From positions 28,909,709-28,973,708 of the forward strand of contig CM043971.1 in NCBI GenBank assembly GCA_014529385.2: 64,000 nt of DNA. Direction: 5' to 3'. The notes under the pieces were generated by a model that worked only from the letters and a program-made list of their open reading frames with translations, did not search any database and had not been told where the DNA came from. The stretch is from Adiantum capillus-veneris (taxonomy: Eukaryota > Streptophyta > Polypodiopsida > Polypodiales > Pteridaceae). Shown here piece by piece: positions 10,456 to 23,121 of the stretch (positions are counted from its first letter, which is position 1; every line of letters starts with the position of its first letter). A program made the position numbers and the translations under genes.

Positions 10456-11546
10456 GCCATCATGGATGAAATGAAGTCAACACTACATACATTGCATATT
10501 GCTAGGAAGATCCTAGATCAAAGGTTTGTTTGATTGGAAAACAATACATCAAGCAACAGAGGCCAACTTACCCAAATGACAATATAAAAGCAAAAAGAGG
10601 CTCTCAAGTATATATTTCATCTAGTAAGAATTACAAAGAAATGATATTGGCTTAAAATGACATGGTGATGCACTACATTGAGACAGTGCTAGATTTGCCA
10701 GTCCTCATGTATGCTACTATGTCCATGAAAGAGGATGTATTACCAAGATTCTATCTAGCTATCTACTAAATTTACAATGAACTTATGATTAAATGTCCTA
10801 TGTATAGATTTTAAAACACCTTCACGACTGGCATGAGCATACTTCTGCTCTATGGGTAGCCTAAAAGATAGTACTTGATGCCACTAAAATGAAACACATT
10901 GTTGTTGAACTCAAGGAATATCTAGTTCACTTTAGAGAAATGATGACCTAGTATAAAGACCAATTGGGCCAACCTATCAAGTACACCAATGACCTACCCC
11001 ATTTGTCCATCCAAGCGTCAAATATTTTAGAGAAGGATCTCCCCAACAAGGCTAGTCATGATCTCGGGGAAATTGTAAAGATTCTGTTCAAAACTAGGAT
11101 CAAGGTGAATCAGCCTAATCTAGATGGATGGATGACAATCATTTCCATCCATCATAATATTTCTAGATCCCACACTAGCCAAAGTTAAGAAATACCATCT
11201 ACGACACTGACATGAAGAAGAACTATTAGCTTGTTATCAGAGAGACTAGCAAAATAATTGTCTAGCTTGTGTTAGAAATCCATGAACTTAGAATTATTGC
11301 TTCACCAAATAATTTATCTCTATCAAAGTTGTAACATCTAGGTATTCCTTTACACACAACCCAAGATCGTAACACTGATCTTATCGAAAAATTACACTTT
11401 TACAAGATAAGAGATCTGTAAATTTTTTGTAAGAAAGTCATTAAGCTTGTCCCTAGAAGGCAAAACATAAGTCCTTCAACTCCTCATGGATGCATGTTCA
11501 TTCATCCTTGTGCTATAACTCTTCCAAAAAGTGATGAAGGCCTTTG
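10456..11546. other. Unassigned spacer before family 2 copy A
   Basis: Long runs without stops are absent apart from a 74-codon frame at 10964-11188 that has no recognisable motif. There are no LTR ends, tRNA-like folds or simple repeats that I can defend. It may be the old sequence into which the copia element and copy A inserted on either side. Confidence 0.4.
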
Positions 11547-11551
11547 TAAGA

Positions 11552-13124
11552 TGTCATAATAAATCATATCTAATTCTCCTAAATGATTTTCTCATGTTAA
11601 ATTGATCATTTAATATGGGGAAGTACCAGGGGAGAAAACGCTAGAATATTGGTTAGGCTGGCAGACCGCTTAGAGTAGGGATCCAAAGGAGGGAAAATAG
11701 GGATCCAAAGGGGGGGGCATATGCAAAAGAGAAATGTGCAACAATGGGCCTCAAAGACCCTAAGATTCAGCCCATTAAGACTTCCAAAATACTAAGGCTC
11801 CAAAATTCAAAGGTAATGTCCAATGGTCAAAACCTAGGGAATATTGGATGCTTGTGGGAAGACTCAAAAGTCTTCCCACATCCCTATTCTTGAGGGGGTA
11901 GGCCCTTTTAGTAGGGGATGAGAGAGAAACAAACACACACTCTTGCAAGCTCCCTTTACACAAAGGGCACATGTCAGCTCCCTAGCTCAGTTGCCCCCAA
12001 GGTGCATTCAAATCCTATTGGATGGCCATACAGGTGGACAAATGAGAATTAGGCTAGAGTAAATTTAGTTTAATTTAAGAACACTTGATAAAAGAACCAA
12101 TGGAAATTAAGATCTCTAGAAGACTATTGGATAGTCTCACAAGGGGTCCAATGAGCATTCAACTGCCCAATGGCTTGCCTAATTCCTATTGGCCAAAAGA
12201 CTAAGGGGTCCGATGAGAGTTTAATTTCATTATTTAAATACATAAATCTATCACAAAAGGGGAAAGGAAGACACATGTCACAAGGCTATCACATATGCTT
12301 CTTAATTATCATTGGCTAAGCTTTGCAGGATCGAATAGGATGCCATCATGTGCAATTAGCAAGAGGGGTCAACCAAGAGAGAGAGAGAGAGAGGGCTGAT
12401 TTTTGGAAGGAATTATCACTTACACACTCACACAAGCTCATGTGTGGAGTAAAGAAGAGTATCTCCTTCTCAAGCTTTAATGGAAAGCTCATTATCTACT
12501 CCAAGCTTGTGAGAAGGGAGGCCTACACCAACAACTCTTGACTTTGTGATCAAAATCCAACCAAGATCCAAGCTCCAATGCATGATCATCTCCTCTAGCA
12601 TGCTAATTAATAAGCTATTAAGAGTGATTACATGAGAAGACATACTTCTTTCTCGTAAGAATACTCCTTCTTTATCTTGATCTACTCTCATACCCCACTA
12701 GCTCTCACCATCTTCATAGGTGTGTGAGGTCTTGGGTCTAAGAGTGTGAGGGAATTGATGTTGTGTTTTACAAGTGTGAGCTTGGTGCTTGAAGATTCCA
12801 TCTTCATTGCACCAGGAAGTTATTGAAGGAACACAAAGTATTCTATTGTAAGATGTCTCCCTTCATGGGGGAAACCTATAATACAAAGTCTTTTGGAGGG
12901 GGGACCGGATTCATGTAAATTTGGTCCTCAATTGTTGTCAATAGCTTAATTTGTCTCTCTTTTTGAAGTATTGTTTATGACTATCTAACTACGTGTTATG
13001 CTTTTGTTGCTCTCTCCATCCAAGCGCTCTTGCTACGCTCATTAGGAATCTATTCTAATGAAATGGTCACTATGTCTATGTTATTTTCCGCTACACACAA
13101 GTTGTTAGACCATTAAATGCTACA
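11552..13124 (+). repeat. 5' LTR of family 2 copy A (1573 bp)
   Basis: Starts TGTCATAATAA and ends GCTACA beside the PBS. Contains a GA run at 12379-12393 and the hairpin-forming GGACCGG segment near 12904 shared by all family 2 LTRs. It aligns in inverse orientation to 21183-22762 and 28485-29995. Confidence 0.93.
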
Positions 13125-13125
13125 T

Positions 13126-13138
13126 TGGTATTAGGAGC
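13126..13138 (+). other. Degenerate primer-binding site of copy A
   Basis: Reads TGGTATTAGGAGC against the standard TGGTATCAGAGC: one C-to-T change and one inserted G. It is in the right place after the LTR but is probably not functional. Confidence 0.8.
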
Positions 13139-13538
13139 ACAAGGTTTCTCTTTTCTTGTTCAAGAAGGGAGGTCCTCAAGCTAACTATAAATGGTTGGTA
13201 TTATTAATATTGAGTAAGTAGAATAGGGAATTTTTAGCCTTGCAGTGTGCTTGCTTTATACAGATAACGGGGCATCACTATCGAGAGCTATAGTCTTAAT
13301 AGTGAAGTCCTATGGGGCTTTTGCCTACGGCTTAACCACTATTGAGCTATTAGAAGCTTGACAGGAGCCGGTACTATTCTGGTGTTGAAAGACCCTCTCT
13401 TCTATTCCTTGCAATTAATGATATTTGAGCCATGGGTACAGGAGCTTGAGTGCTTTTCTAAAGGGGTTAAGAGGAGTAGCAACTAGGGCTTGAAGTGCCA
13501 AAGTACACCTAAAAATTTTACACCTAATATTTGTTAGA

Positions 13539-15155
13539 ATGCCTAACAATAGTAAAGAGAATGAAATTAATGTTGATAACTTTGATTTTGCTATGAACAG
13601 GCTACTAATGATGCCCCTATGCTTGTCAATTACCTTGTATCTAGGCTTCAACAAACTATGTGCAATCCATACCTCCAAAGTGAAGCGCAACGGCAGCTAC
13701 GTGCTCATGAGATTCTCCAAAATCCCCGCCAAGAAGAGAGAGTACCTAGGAATCCTCCTTGTGAGACTTTCAAAAGAGGACTCTCTCCGATGAGGGAAGA
13801 AGAAGAGGATCCGTACGGAGGGCTCAAAAATCTACTACTTGACGACGCATCTCCTTCCCAAAGGAGAACTCAAGTTTCAATGGTAGAGCCCCCACCAAAA
13901 GAACAAGAAAGAAGTGAGTCTCCTGCCACCTCGATGGAGATGGCTCCACGAAGACGGTGGGCAAAATGCTCTCCATCACCCCCTAAATAGAGAAGCCTTA
14001 TTGCACACTTCTCCACACCATAATTCAAAGAGGGACAAGAGAAAACAAGAGAAGAAAAAGGCGATAAAGAGGTCACCCTCTTATCCGTCTTCTTCATCCT
14101 CTTCCTCTTATGAAGAAAGTGATGGTGCGGACAAGGAGGAACAAGGGAAGAAAAAAGCAAGAAAGAGGTGACCCTCTTCTCCATCCTCCTTAAATTCTTC
14201 CTCCTCTGAAGAAAGTGATGGTGCAACTTTTGAACTACCAAAAATAAGAGGCCATAGGAAATCCTACGCCATGTGTAAGAGGTTGTCCAAGCTCAAAAAG
14301 TTCAAAAAGGGAGGAAAGAACGTCTCTTTCCTTACCTACGATAGCACCTTTGGTGCTACAGACAAAGTCTTGGCCTTCATTGAACAATTGGATGCGGAGT
14401 TTGGAGATGAGGGCTTCACGGAGTCCTCTAAGATACACCATGTAGCTATGCATTTTCAAAACTCTGTCAGACAATGGTGGTCTAGCCTACGGGCAAAAGG
14501 TGAAGCTCTATAAACATGGAAAGCTTTAAGAGATTCCATCATGAAGCAGTTTTTGGCTATCGATGCCAAAGACAAAGTACTCACCAAATGGCAAAGCTTG
14601 AAGCTCTCTCCCTACGAATCTATTCACAAAAAATGTACACAAGTTTTGGGACTTACATCTCAAATCCATTGTCTTCAAAAAGATGGATTTTAGAGAGCAA
14701 AAACAACAATTTTGTGCGGGTCTAACTGAAGATATGGCGGAGTATGTTAACTCCCAAAGGCCACGCACCATATCTGCGGTCATACACCATACCACAGTGG
14801 CTTCACGAATCAATTTCCAACAAGGGGCTAAGAGAAATATTAATCCCACGGAGAAGAAGGACCGTAATAATGAGCCTAAGGGGAAGGAAACTATCCAAAA
14901 GTCTCCCAAAGGCAATGCCAACAACAACAAAGCTAAGGAGAAGGGAGTTTATAAAGGCAAAAATAGACTCTCTCCTAATGAGCTTGAGCGTTATAGTAAA
15001 GATAACCGTTGTTTCAAATGTGGGGAGCAAGGGCATGCCTATTGTGCTTGCCCCACAAGAATACACAAAATGAGCCTTCTAGAGGTACCTTGGTCGAAAT
15101 CCAAGAAGAGGATGCTCCCCAAGCTCCTCTATGACATGCTTGGGGAAAGGTAAGA
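13539..15155 (+). pseudogene. gag: Gag remnant of family 2 copy A
   Basis: Fragments in several frames follow Gag of copy B: the start region (NNSKENEINVDNFDFA), a basic serine-rich stretch (about 13900-14220), a capsid-like block (GATDKVLAFIEQLDAEFG, then HFQNSVRQWW) and a zinc knuckle CFKCGEQGHAYCACP at about 15010-15055. Stops such as the TAG at about 13987 and TAA at about 14511, plus frameshifts near 14640-14690, destroy the frame. It would have packaged element RNA. Confidence 0.88.
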
Positions 15156-18098
15156 GAACATGATGCTTTTATTCTCTTTGACCCTGGTTCTTTGACCCTC
15201 GTTCTACTCACAATTTCATATCCACAGAGTTGGCCACCAACCTAGGCATCCAAGCCTATGAGATGGGAGATGTCCTACCCACCGATGGTGCTTTCAAGGG
15301 GCAACAGTCTTCAGTCACTCCCTTAATTGGGAAATTGAGGCTCCATGTCCAAAGCTATGTGGACAAGGAGGTCTTCTTTATTTCTCCTCTCAAGCGCAGG
15401 GATGTAATCCTAGGGGCACCATGGTTTGATTGCATGGCTGCCAACTGTTAAATTCCCTGAAAGACAAGTCTACTTTAGGTTCAGAGAAAAAGACATGTAC
15501 ATAGATGGAGTTAGGTAACACCATACCCATTGTACATACGGAAGCTTTAAATAAGTCAATAAAGACCTCTATTTCTCTATACATAATTTTTGTTAAAGAT
15601 TCTAAAAATGAACCTAATGCTTTAGCAAAAGAAAATATAAAAAATAACAAGGAATTAGAGTTCTACAATTTTCTCAAGGGATTTCAAGATGTTTTTATTG
15701 ACGACATCCCTTGTAACTACCTCCTAAATGAGGCAATGATGACCATGCAATTGAACTTCTTCCAGGAAGTTCACCACCTAATAAACCTCCTTATAAAGTT
15801 TCTCAAGCTCAACAAGAGGAGATTATGCGGCAAGTGCATGAGTTAGTTGAGAAGGGCATGGTTAGGCCTAGCTCATATTCATTTTGTTCACCCGTGTTAT
15901 TAGTGCAAAAGAAAGATGGTACATATTGTATGTGTGTCGACTATAGAGCATTAAATAGGATCACTATCAAGAATAGGTTTCCCGTTCCACGGGTAGAAGA
16001 ACTATTTGATAAGCTAAAAGGGTTGACCTACTTCAGTAGGATTGACCTAAAAAGTGACTACCATCAAATAAGGATAGTTGATCAAGACATTGTAAAGACC
16101 GCATTTTGCACTACGTTTAGTCTTTACGTATACATTGTCATGTCTTTTGGCTTGACCAATGCACCAGCCACATTCAACCGCTTGATGGAGAAGCTATTCA
16201 GGCCTCACCGAACCTTTACTGGGATGATATAATCATCTACTTTAATTCAGTAGATGAACACATGCAACACCTCCATGTAATATTTCAAGTCTTGTGAGAG
16301 AATAAACCTTCTTATTAATCGAAAGAAAAGTGAGTTTTTCTTACAAGAGATTCAGTATTCAGGTCACATTATCTATCAAGATGGCATCCAAATGGATCCA
16401 TCAAAGCTCGACGTAATAAAAAGGTGTCCTAATCCAAGGAATCTACATGAACTAAGAAGATTTATAGGTATGTGTGCATACTATAGATGCTTCATAGAAA
16501 AGTTCTCACAAATTGCAGGACCATTACATGACCTAACAAAGAAAAACACTAGGTATACATGGTCTGCCAAGGACAACAATGCTTTTGATAAGCTTATCTC
16601 TCAACCTGTGCTTACAAATCTCTCAAAGCCATTTGAGGTCCAATGCGACGCTTGTGGTGATTTCCTTGGAGTCCAAGAAGGGCACACCATAGCCTATGAA
16701 AGTTGAAGGCTCAACCTTGTTGAGCAAGCTCTAGGCATATATGAAAAAGAACTCCTCCCAATTCTACATGCCTTAGACTCGTGGAAGCACTATTTATTGG
16801 GGACTCCTTTCATTCTGCGGATGGATCACCAAAGCCTTAAGTACTTCATGAGGCAGACCAAGCTCTTCGACAAACAAATGAGGTGGGAAAATTTCCTTTT
16901 GCAATTTCATTTTTATATTTCTCACATTGCTGGCAAGAATAATCAAGTAGTCGATGCACTCTCAAGACGGCCGAGAGTGAATGCAGTTTCCACAGCAACT
17001 CACAATGATCTATCTTCTATGATAGATGAGTACGCTATTGATCCCGATTTCAGAGATGTGATTCCAGCCCTTGTACTAGGGAAGAAAGAGGAACCATTTA
17101 CCTTACAAGATGGTTATCTTCTCTATGGCAATAGACTATGCATTACTAACTCACTATGTGAGAAAGTAATGTATTTCTCATGCTCCTCCTTATGCGAGGC
17201 ATAGAGGGGTTCAGTGTACCCTAAAAGGGATAGAAACATATTTCCATTGTCTTGCAATGAAGCAAAACATACAAGAGTATGTTCTAAATGTTTGGTATGC
17301 CAAACGAAAAAGTTTGATACTCGGAAGCAACTTGGATTGCTTCAACCTTTGCCAATCCCTAATTCACCATGGGAAAGCATATCCATGGATTTTATCTTTG
17401 GATTGCCTAAGTCTATCCATGGGAATACGGGAATATGGATGATAGTAGACAGGTTTAGCAAACAAGATCATTTTATACCTATCAAAAAGACTATCAAATC
17501 CCATCCAATGGCAACCCTCTTCATATCACAAATCTTCAAGTACCATGGCTTGCCAATGTCCATAGTGTCAGATAGAGATCCTAGAATGACTAGTAATCTT
17601 TGGAAGGGTCTCTTTGAGAATTTAGGAACAAGGCTAAACTTCTCTGTAGCTTATCACCCGCAAACAGATGGCCAAAGTAAAATAGCTAACCTAACAATTC
17701 TTGATCTACTAAAAGCCTACGGAACGGAAGTAGATCAAAGGTCCCAATGGGAGAAGTATAGTGGAGTATGCATACAATAATACTGTACATACCTCCATGA
17801 GAAAAACATCTTTCAAGGTAATTAAGGGAAGATCCAAAAGTCCCCTGCTACTTAAGGTACACGGGAAGGTCTTCGCTACAGATGAGTATAGCCGAGACCT
17901 ACAATAATCTTTCCAAAATATTAATGATGTTATCTCTATCTCACAGCAAAGGTAAAAGGCTGCTGCTGATAAGCATAGAAGAGCCAAGCCTTTAAAGAAA
18001 ATGATTGGGTCTTTCTTAAATTTCCCAAGGCTCAAGAATCCTACGGGACACCAAAAGTACTATGCTAAGTTAGAAAAAAGGTACTATGGTCCCTTCCA
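15156..18098 (+). pseudogene. pol: Pol remnant of family 2 copy A (protease, RT, RNase H, integrase)
   Basis: In order: a protease region near 15170-15440 with a short local duplication of the TTTGACCCT segment, RT (VLLVQKKDGTYCMCVDYRAL, FSRIDLKSDYHQIRI, FGLTNAPATFNRLMEKLF), RNase H (QCDACGDFLG, MDHQSLKYF) and integrase (SMDFIFGLPKS, VSDRDPRM). The catalytic glutamate position of integrase is AAA, lysine (17679-17681), exactly as in copy B. Many stops and frameshifts separate the pieces. The region ends abruptly in KRYYGPFQ at about 18098, where it is fused to LTR sequence. Confidence 0.92.
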
Positions 18099-18838
18099 GA
18101 GAGAGGGGGCTGATTTTTGGAAAGATTTATCACTTACACACTCACACAAGATCATGTGTGGAGTAAAGAAGACTATCTTCTTCTCAAGCTTTAATGGAAA
18201 GCTCATCATCTACTCCACGCTTGTGAGAAGGGAGGCCTACACCAACAACTCTTGGATTTGTGATGCAAATCCAACCAAGAGCCAAGCTCCAATGCATGCT
18301 CATCTCCTCTACCATGCTAATTACTTAGCTTTTAAGAGTGATTATGTGAGGAGACATACTTCTTTCTCGTAAGAATACTCCTTCTTCCTCATGATCTACT
18401 CTTATACCCCACTAGCTCTCACCATCTTTGAAGGTGTGTGAGGTCTTGGGTCTGAGACCGTGAGGGAATTGACGTTGTGTTTTACAAGTGTGAGCTTAGT
18501 ACTTGAAGCTTCCATCTTCATTGCACGAGCAAGTTTTTGAAGGAACACAAAGTATTGTATTGTAAAATGTCTCCCTTCATGGGGGAAACATATAATACAA
18601 AGCCTTTTGGAGGGGGGACCGGTTCCATGTAAATCCGGTTCTCAATTGTTGTCAATAGCTTAATTTCTCTCTCTTTTTGAAGTATCGTTCATGACTATCT
18701 AACTAGGTGTTATGCTTTTGTTTCTCTCTCCATCCAAGCACTCTTGCTATGCTCATTAGGAATCTATTCTAATGAAATGCTCACTATGTCTATGTTATTT
18801 TCCGCTACACACAAGTTATAAGACCATTAAATGTTACA
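18099..18838 (+). repeat. Truncated 3' LTR of family 2 copy A
   Basis: Corresponds to about 12380-13124 of the 5' LTR (both have GGCTGATTTTTGGAA and the same end) but lacks the first ~830 bp. It begins at an AGAGAG run joined directly to pol. It ends ATGTTACA followed by the TAAGA target duplication. Confidence 0.92.
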
Positions 18839-18843
18839 TAAGA

Positions 18844-19923
18844 TACATGAGGTTGTAGGTCCTTTAAGACTTCTAGAACTAATAAACTACAGTAATCTAT
18901 GATTTTTTGTGGTTTGTAGCTTGACTTGATTTCTTAACACTCCTTGCTCCTAGCCTTGCTCAATTTCTCAAAAAGCCTTTCTCAATTTCTTAAGAACCCT
19001 TTTCCTTTTTTGAGCTAGGATGGCCCAAGCTCCCCCCCTTGGCTTTGAGGTGAGAGTTGCATGTCCCCATGACCTGTGGTGTTTCCCTTGCCTTTCATTG
19101 GCTATATTTAGGATCTTGCTCCTCAGACACACGTACTTTGCATGATTCTTTTTGTGGCCTTTGCATAAGGAAGATCCCAGCCATGATAGCAACAACGAAC
19201 AACCATAAGACAATGATAAGGATTCTCTATAGATCATCAAGTCTTTGAATGGTGGCATGATAACAAAAAAATAACCTTGCTTTGCTTGAGGTGTACCCCT
19301 TTGAGGCTCATCATATGAGCCAATTAGTCTAGATCTATTGCAGCCTTGCCTTGTGTGCAAGCCCTACTACTTGTAGGATCCTCCTCCTAGACTGTCCTCT
19401 CCTAAGACTTCCCCTTTGAGGCTCGTCATATGAGCTAGTTAGTCTAGATCTATGGAAACCTTGACTTGTGTGTAAGCCCTACTTCTTGTAGGCTCCTCCT
19501 CCTAGACTGTTCTCTCCTAAGACTTCCCCACTAGTTGCATGCCTTGAATGTAATCTCTCCCTTATTTTCATGCCGTAAATGGCCTTCATGTGACTGAGTA
19601 TTTTGCATGGTTCCCTCATGGTCCCCCTCCCTCCTCACGATTCCTTGCTTCTAAGAAACATACAAAAAAGGGAAAAGAGAGAACCCATAAGCTCACCACT
19701 GGCATTGTTAGCTTGGGAACCACACACTGGTCCCACACCCTCCTCACAGCTCCCTCTTTGTCTCCTTTTCTCTTTCCTTGGCTATGCATTTTGGCACCTA
19801 TCAAACCACTCACACTACTACTTCTCACTCTGCTAAACAAATTCTCACACCATATCACACTTACCCACCTACACATCCTTCCTCTCTAGCTTTCTCTCTT
19901 TTTCCCACATAGAATACTAACAT
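18844..19923. other. Unassigned spacer with a tandem duplication
   Basis: A segment beginning CCCCTTTGAGGCTC occurs at 19297-19410 and again at 19411-19529, about 90% alike, with the same order of AGTCTAGATCTAT, GCAAGCCCTAC-like and CTCCTCCTAGACTGT blocks. A 130-codon minus-strand frame at 18968-19360 overlaps it but has no recognisable motif. C-rich sequence with short frames follows at 19590-19890. I see no LTR ends. Confidence 0.6.
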
Positions 19924-20462
19924 TGTTACGAGACTGGGCACCCTCTTGTTGTAGTGGTTAGCTACAATTGGGATAGTTGGTGTAATGGTTAATTATGTGC
20001 TGTCTATTTTTTTTTCTAATTGAGTTGATGATGATGATTTTGTAAAGTGGAACGCGGGGAGTTGACAAAGAGGTGCAGGCAATAACTCTTGGCCATTTTA
20101 TATTTGCACAGTATTCTAGATTTTCATTTCAATAAGCCATTATGGCTCTGTAAATAATTGTAGTGGGAACCTCCCTTATGAGACATGCAAGAACTAATGA
20201 GCTTCACCCATTTAGAAAAGTGTAGGTTGTAAAAGAGGTGCCTCACATTTTGGCACCTTAAACTCACAAATAATATATTAAATACCAAACTCCACAAAAA
20301 TAGGTGCCGCGGAGTTTGGGGCTAGATTTAGGCCTTTCGCTTGCAGATTCTCTACTCTACACTCTTATGCTATGCTTAATTTGTTGTGTACTCTCTAATA
20401 AAGTCTTTATCTCTTATAATTCTCTTACACACTCTTACAATCTTGTCTATGTCAATTCCATG

Positions 20463-20502
<40 letters not shown>

Positions 20503-20605
20503 ACGTGCCATAGTCTAGGTGTGTATGTGTGCTTGGAAATTGGGAAGAGGGGGAGACCGGTTTCTTAAAACCATTCAACCTTGCTCACAAACATCACCAT
20601 CAACC
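19924..20605 (+). repeat. 5' LTR of family 3
   Basis: Begins TGTTACGAGACTGGGCACC and shares its length with 30003-30630 and with the reverse complement of 30650-31280, including a TG microsatellite (20467-20501). The inner end is not certain because the following internal sequence is deleted. Similarity with the inverted copy extends to about 20605 (AACATCACCATCAACCTGTCC). Confidence 0.82.
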
Positions 20606-20609
20606 TGTC

Positions 20610-21177
20610 CAATCCTTATTTCTAATCGTAATTCAAAATTTTGTAGTGCTTTTTGGACTACTGTGTTTGAAAATCTTGGCCCTACACTTGACTTTACTTC
20701 TGCATTGCAGCCTGAATCTGATGGTCAAAACCGAAGTCACCAATCCAACTATTATTGATTTGTTAAAGGCTTATGTTTCTTCTGCACCTAAAGAATGGGA
20801 TGATTACCTGCATATTCTAAAATTTGCATATAGCAACACCGCTCACACTGCCATGGGTAAATCTCCATTTGAAATTGTATATGGTCACTCTCTTCCTACT
20901 CCTGCTTCACGTCTTTCCAATATTGTGCCTGTCTCGCTGATGATTTCACTGAGCAACTCATCCCTAAAAAAAAAGTTGATCACAAAACCACCAATACACT
21001 CATTGGTATGGTTTATAACCGTTACCTTTTGATCTTTAAGGTCCACCCTAGAGAGGATGCCAAATGGATGCCTAAAAAGTTCTTTCGCAACTTCCTAGAC
21101 CTTCTCCACAGTTTCTATCACTCACGGTCCAATTGATTTCTCTATTGAGCAACTGAGGATAGTTGCAATCCATGGTG
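20610..21177 (+). pseudogene. pol: Integrase C-terminal half of family 3
   Basis: Starting at ILISNRNSKF (the second catalytic aspartate region, here SNRN instead of SDRD) it reads AFWTTVFENLG and QPESDGQ. After a one-base frame change it continues as EVTNPTIIDLLKAYVS, then ILKFAYSNTAHTAMGKSPFE and VYGHSLPTP, typical Ty3/gypsy integrase. A degenerate chromodomain-like tail (HPREDAKWMPKKFF) follows near 21040-21090. The N-terminal integrase and everything upstream is missing, so it is non-functional. Confidence 0.85.
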
Positions 21178-21182
21178 GGAGG

Positions 21183-22762
21183 TGTAACATTTGATGGCCT
21201 AATAACTTGTGTGTAGCGGAAATGAGCATGAACATAGTGGGCATTTCATTAGAATAGATTTCTAATGAGAATTACAAGAGTGCTTGGGTGGAGAGAGCAA
21301 TAAAAAGCATAACACCTAGTTAGATAGCATCGACAATACTTTCAAAAGAGAGAGAAATTAAGCTAATGACGACAGTTGAGGACCGGATTTGCATGGAGCC
21401 GGTCCCCCCTCCAAAAGGCTTTGTATTATGGTTTCTCCCATCAAGAGAGACATTGTACAATACAATTCTTTGTGTTCCTTCAAGACTAGTCAGTGCAATG
21501 AAGATGAAAGCTTCATGCACTAAGCAAAACACTTAGCAAACACAACTTGAATTATCCCCGTTCTCAGACCCAAGACCTCACACACCTTCGAAGATGGTGA
21601 GAGCGAGCAGGGTACGAGAGTAGATTGAGAGGAAGAAGGAGTATCTTACGAGAAAGATGTACATCTCCTCACATAATCACTCATATTAGCATAGCTTAGC
21701 TTAGTAATTAGCTTGGTAGAGGAGATGAGCATTCATTGAAGCTTGGCTCTTGGTTGGATTTGCATCCACATGCCAAGAGTGTGTTGATGTAGGCTTCTAT
21801 CTCACAAGCTTGGAGTAGGTGATGAGCTCTCCATTAAAGCTTGGGAATAGATAGTCTTCTCTTTATTCACACATGAGATTGTGTGAGTGTGTGTGTGATA
21901 ATGCCTTGCAAAAATCAGCCCCTCTCTCTCTTGGGCGAGCCCTCTTGCTATTTGCTCTTGTTGAGCCCTCATTGGCTCTCCCCAAGCCGATGACTATTAA
22001 GCAGCATAAGTGATAGCCTTCTGACATGTGTCCCCCTTTCCCCTTTTGTGAGAGCTTTAGGTAAATAAATAATTAAACTAAACTCTCATTGGACCCCTTT
22101 GCCTCATGGCCAATAGGAATCAGGCAAGCTATTGGGCTCCTGAATGCTCATTGGACCCCTTGTGAGACTGCCCAATAGTCTTCTAGGAGACTTAATTCTC
22201 ATTGGTTTCTTTTATTAAATGTTTTTAAATTAATTAAACTAGATTTACTCTAGCTTAATTCTCATTGGTCCACTTCAAGGGTCATCCAATAGAAACTGGG
22301 CACACCTTGTGGGCATCTGGCCTAGGGAGCTGACATGTGTCCCTCATTCCCTTTGTGTAAAGGGGGCCTGTGTGTGTGTGTGTCTTTCTCTCTCATCCCC
22401 TAGAAGAAGGGCTCACCCCCTCCCATGTAGGGATATGTGTTGACTTTGGAGAGCACACAAAGCATCCAATTCCCCCTAAGCTTTAACCCTTTGGACACAA
22501 CCTTTGAATTTTGGAACCTTAGCATTTTGGAAGTCTTAATGGACTGAACCTTAGGGTCTTTTGAGCCCATTGTTGCACATGGCTCTTTTGCAGATGGCCC
22601 CCCCTTTGGATCCCTATTTTCCCTTCTTTGGATCTCTACTGTGCCCGGTCTGCTAGCTTAACCAATATTCTAGCCTTTTCTCCCCTGGCACTTCCCCACA
22701 TTAAATGATCAGCTTAATATGAGAAAATCATTTAGGAGAATTAGATATTGATTATTATGACA
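21183..22762 (-). repeat. 3' LTR of family 2 copy B (1580 bp)
   Basis: Plus-strand ends are TGTAACATTTG and TTATGACA. Preceded by the GGAGG target copy and followed by the polypurine tract. It keeps a segment with a TG microsatellite near 22370-22380 that is deleted from the 5' LTR. Confidence 0.96.
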
Positions 22763-22776
22763 TTACCTCTCTCTTG
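22763..22776 (-). other. Polypurine tract of copy B
   Basis: The minus strand reads AAGAGAGAGGTAA beside the 3' LTR. Copy D has the same motif at 40257-40271. Confidence 0.8.
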
Positions 22777-23121
22777 AAATCATAGTCGTCCTCGACTATG
22801 GTGTAGAGAAGATAAAGCATATTCATGAGTCCTTTTCTTAGTGGGTAGAGGATCCCTATGTTACCCTACAACATCATTCCACAATGGATGACTAGTCCAT
22901 TTGGCGCTTGAGAGCCTCAGGCTTCCGCAAGCATGTCTGCACATTAGTCCTATCAGTGTTCCATAATAGAGTGACAAGCTCCACTTGGTGTTTGGGAGAC
23001 GTAGTCTCCGCAAACTTGATCTAAGCATGCATACTACTTCATTTTTGTGAACAATAAAGAAAAAGAAAGTTTTATAAGACAAAAACTTTGTTCATGTTTA
23101 ACATTTTGTACATTTGCTTAC

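Larger units (their letters stand above)
11552..18838 (+). mobile_element. Family 2 Ty3/gypsy (chromovirus-like), copy A, decayed
   Basis: 5' LTR 11552-13124, degenerate PBS, Gag-Pol remnants 13539-18098 and a truncated 3' LTR 18099-18838. TSD TAAGA is at 11547-11551 and 18839-18843, so both outer ends of one insertion are present. Family 2 is defined by copies A, B and D, which share LTR, Gag and Pol. Where LTR halves overlap they differ by about 8% by eye, older than copy B. The end of pol, the PPT and the first half of the 3' LTR are missing through a deletion after insertion. Confidence 0.95.

Noticed and set aside
18968-19360. 130-codon minus-strand open frame.
   Set aside because: No motif, partly overlaps a tandem duplication, and no promoter or related copy in the window.
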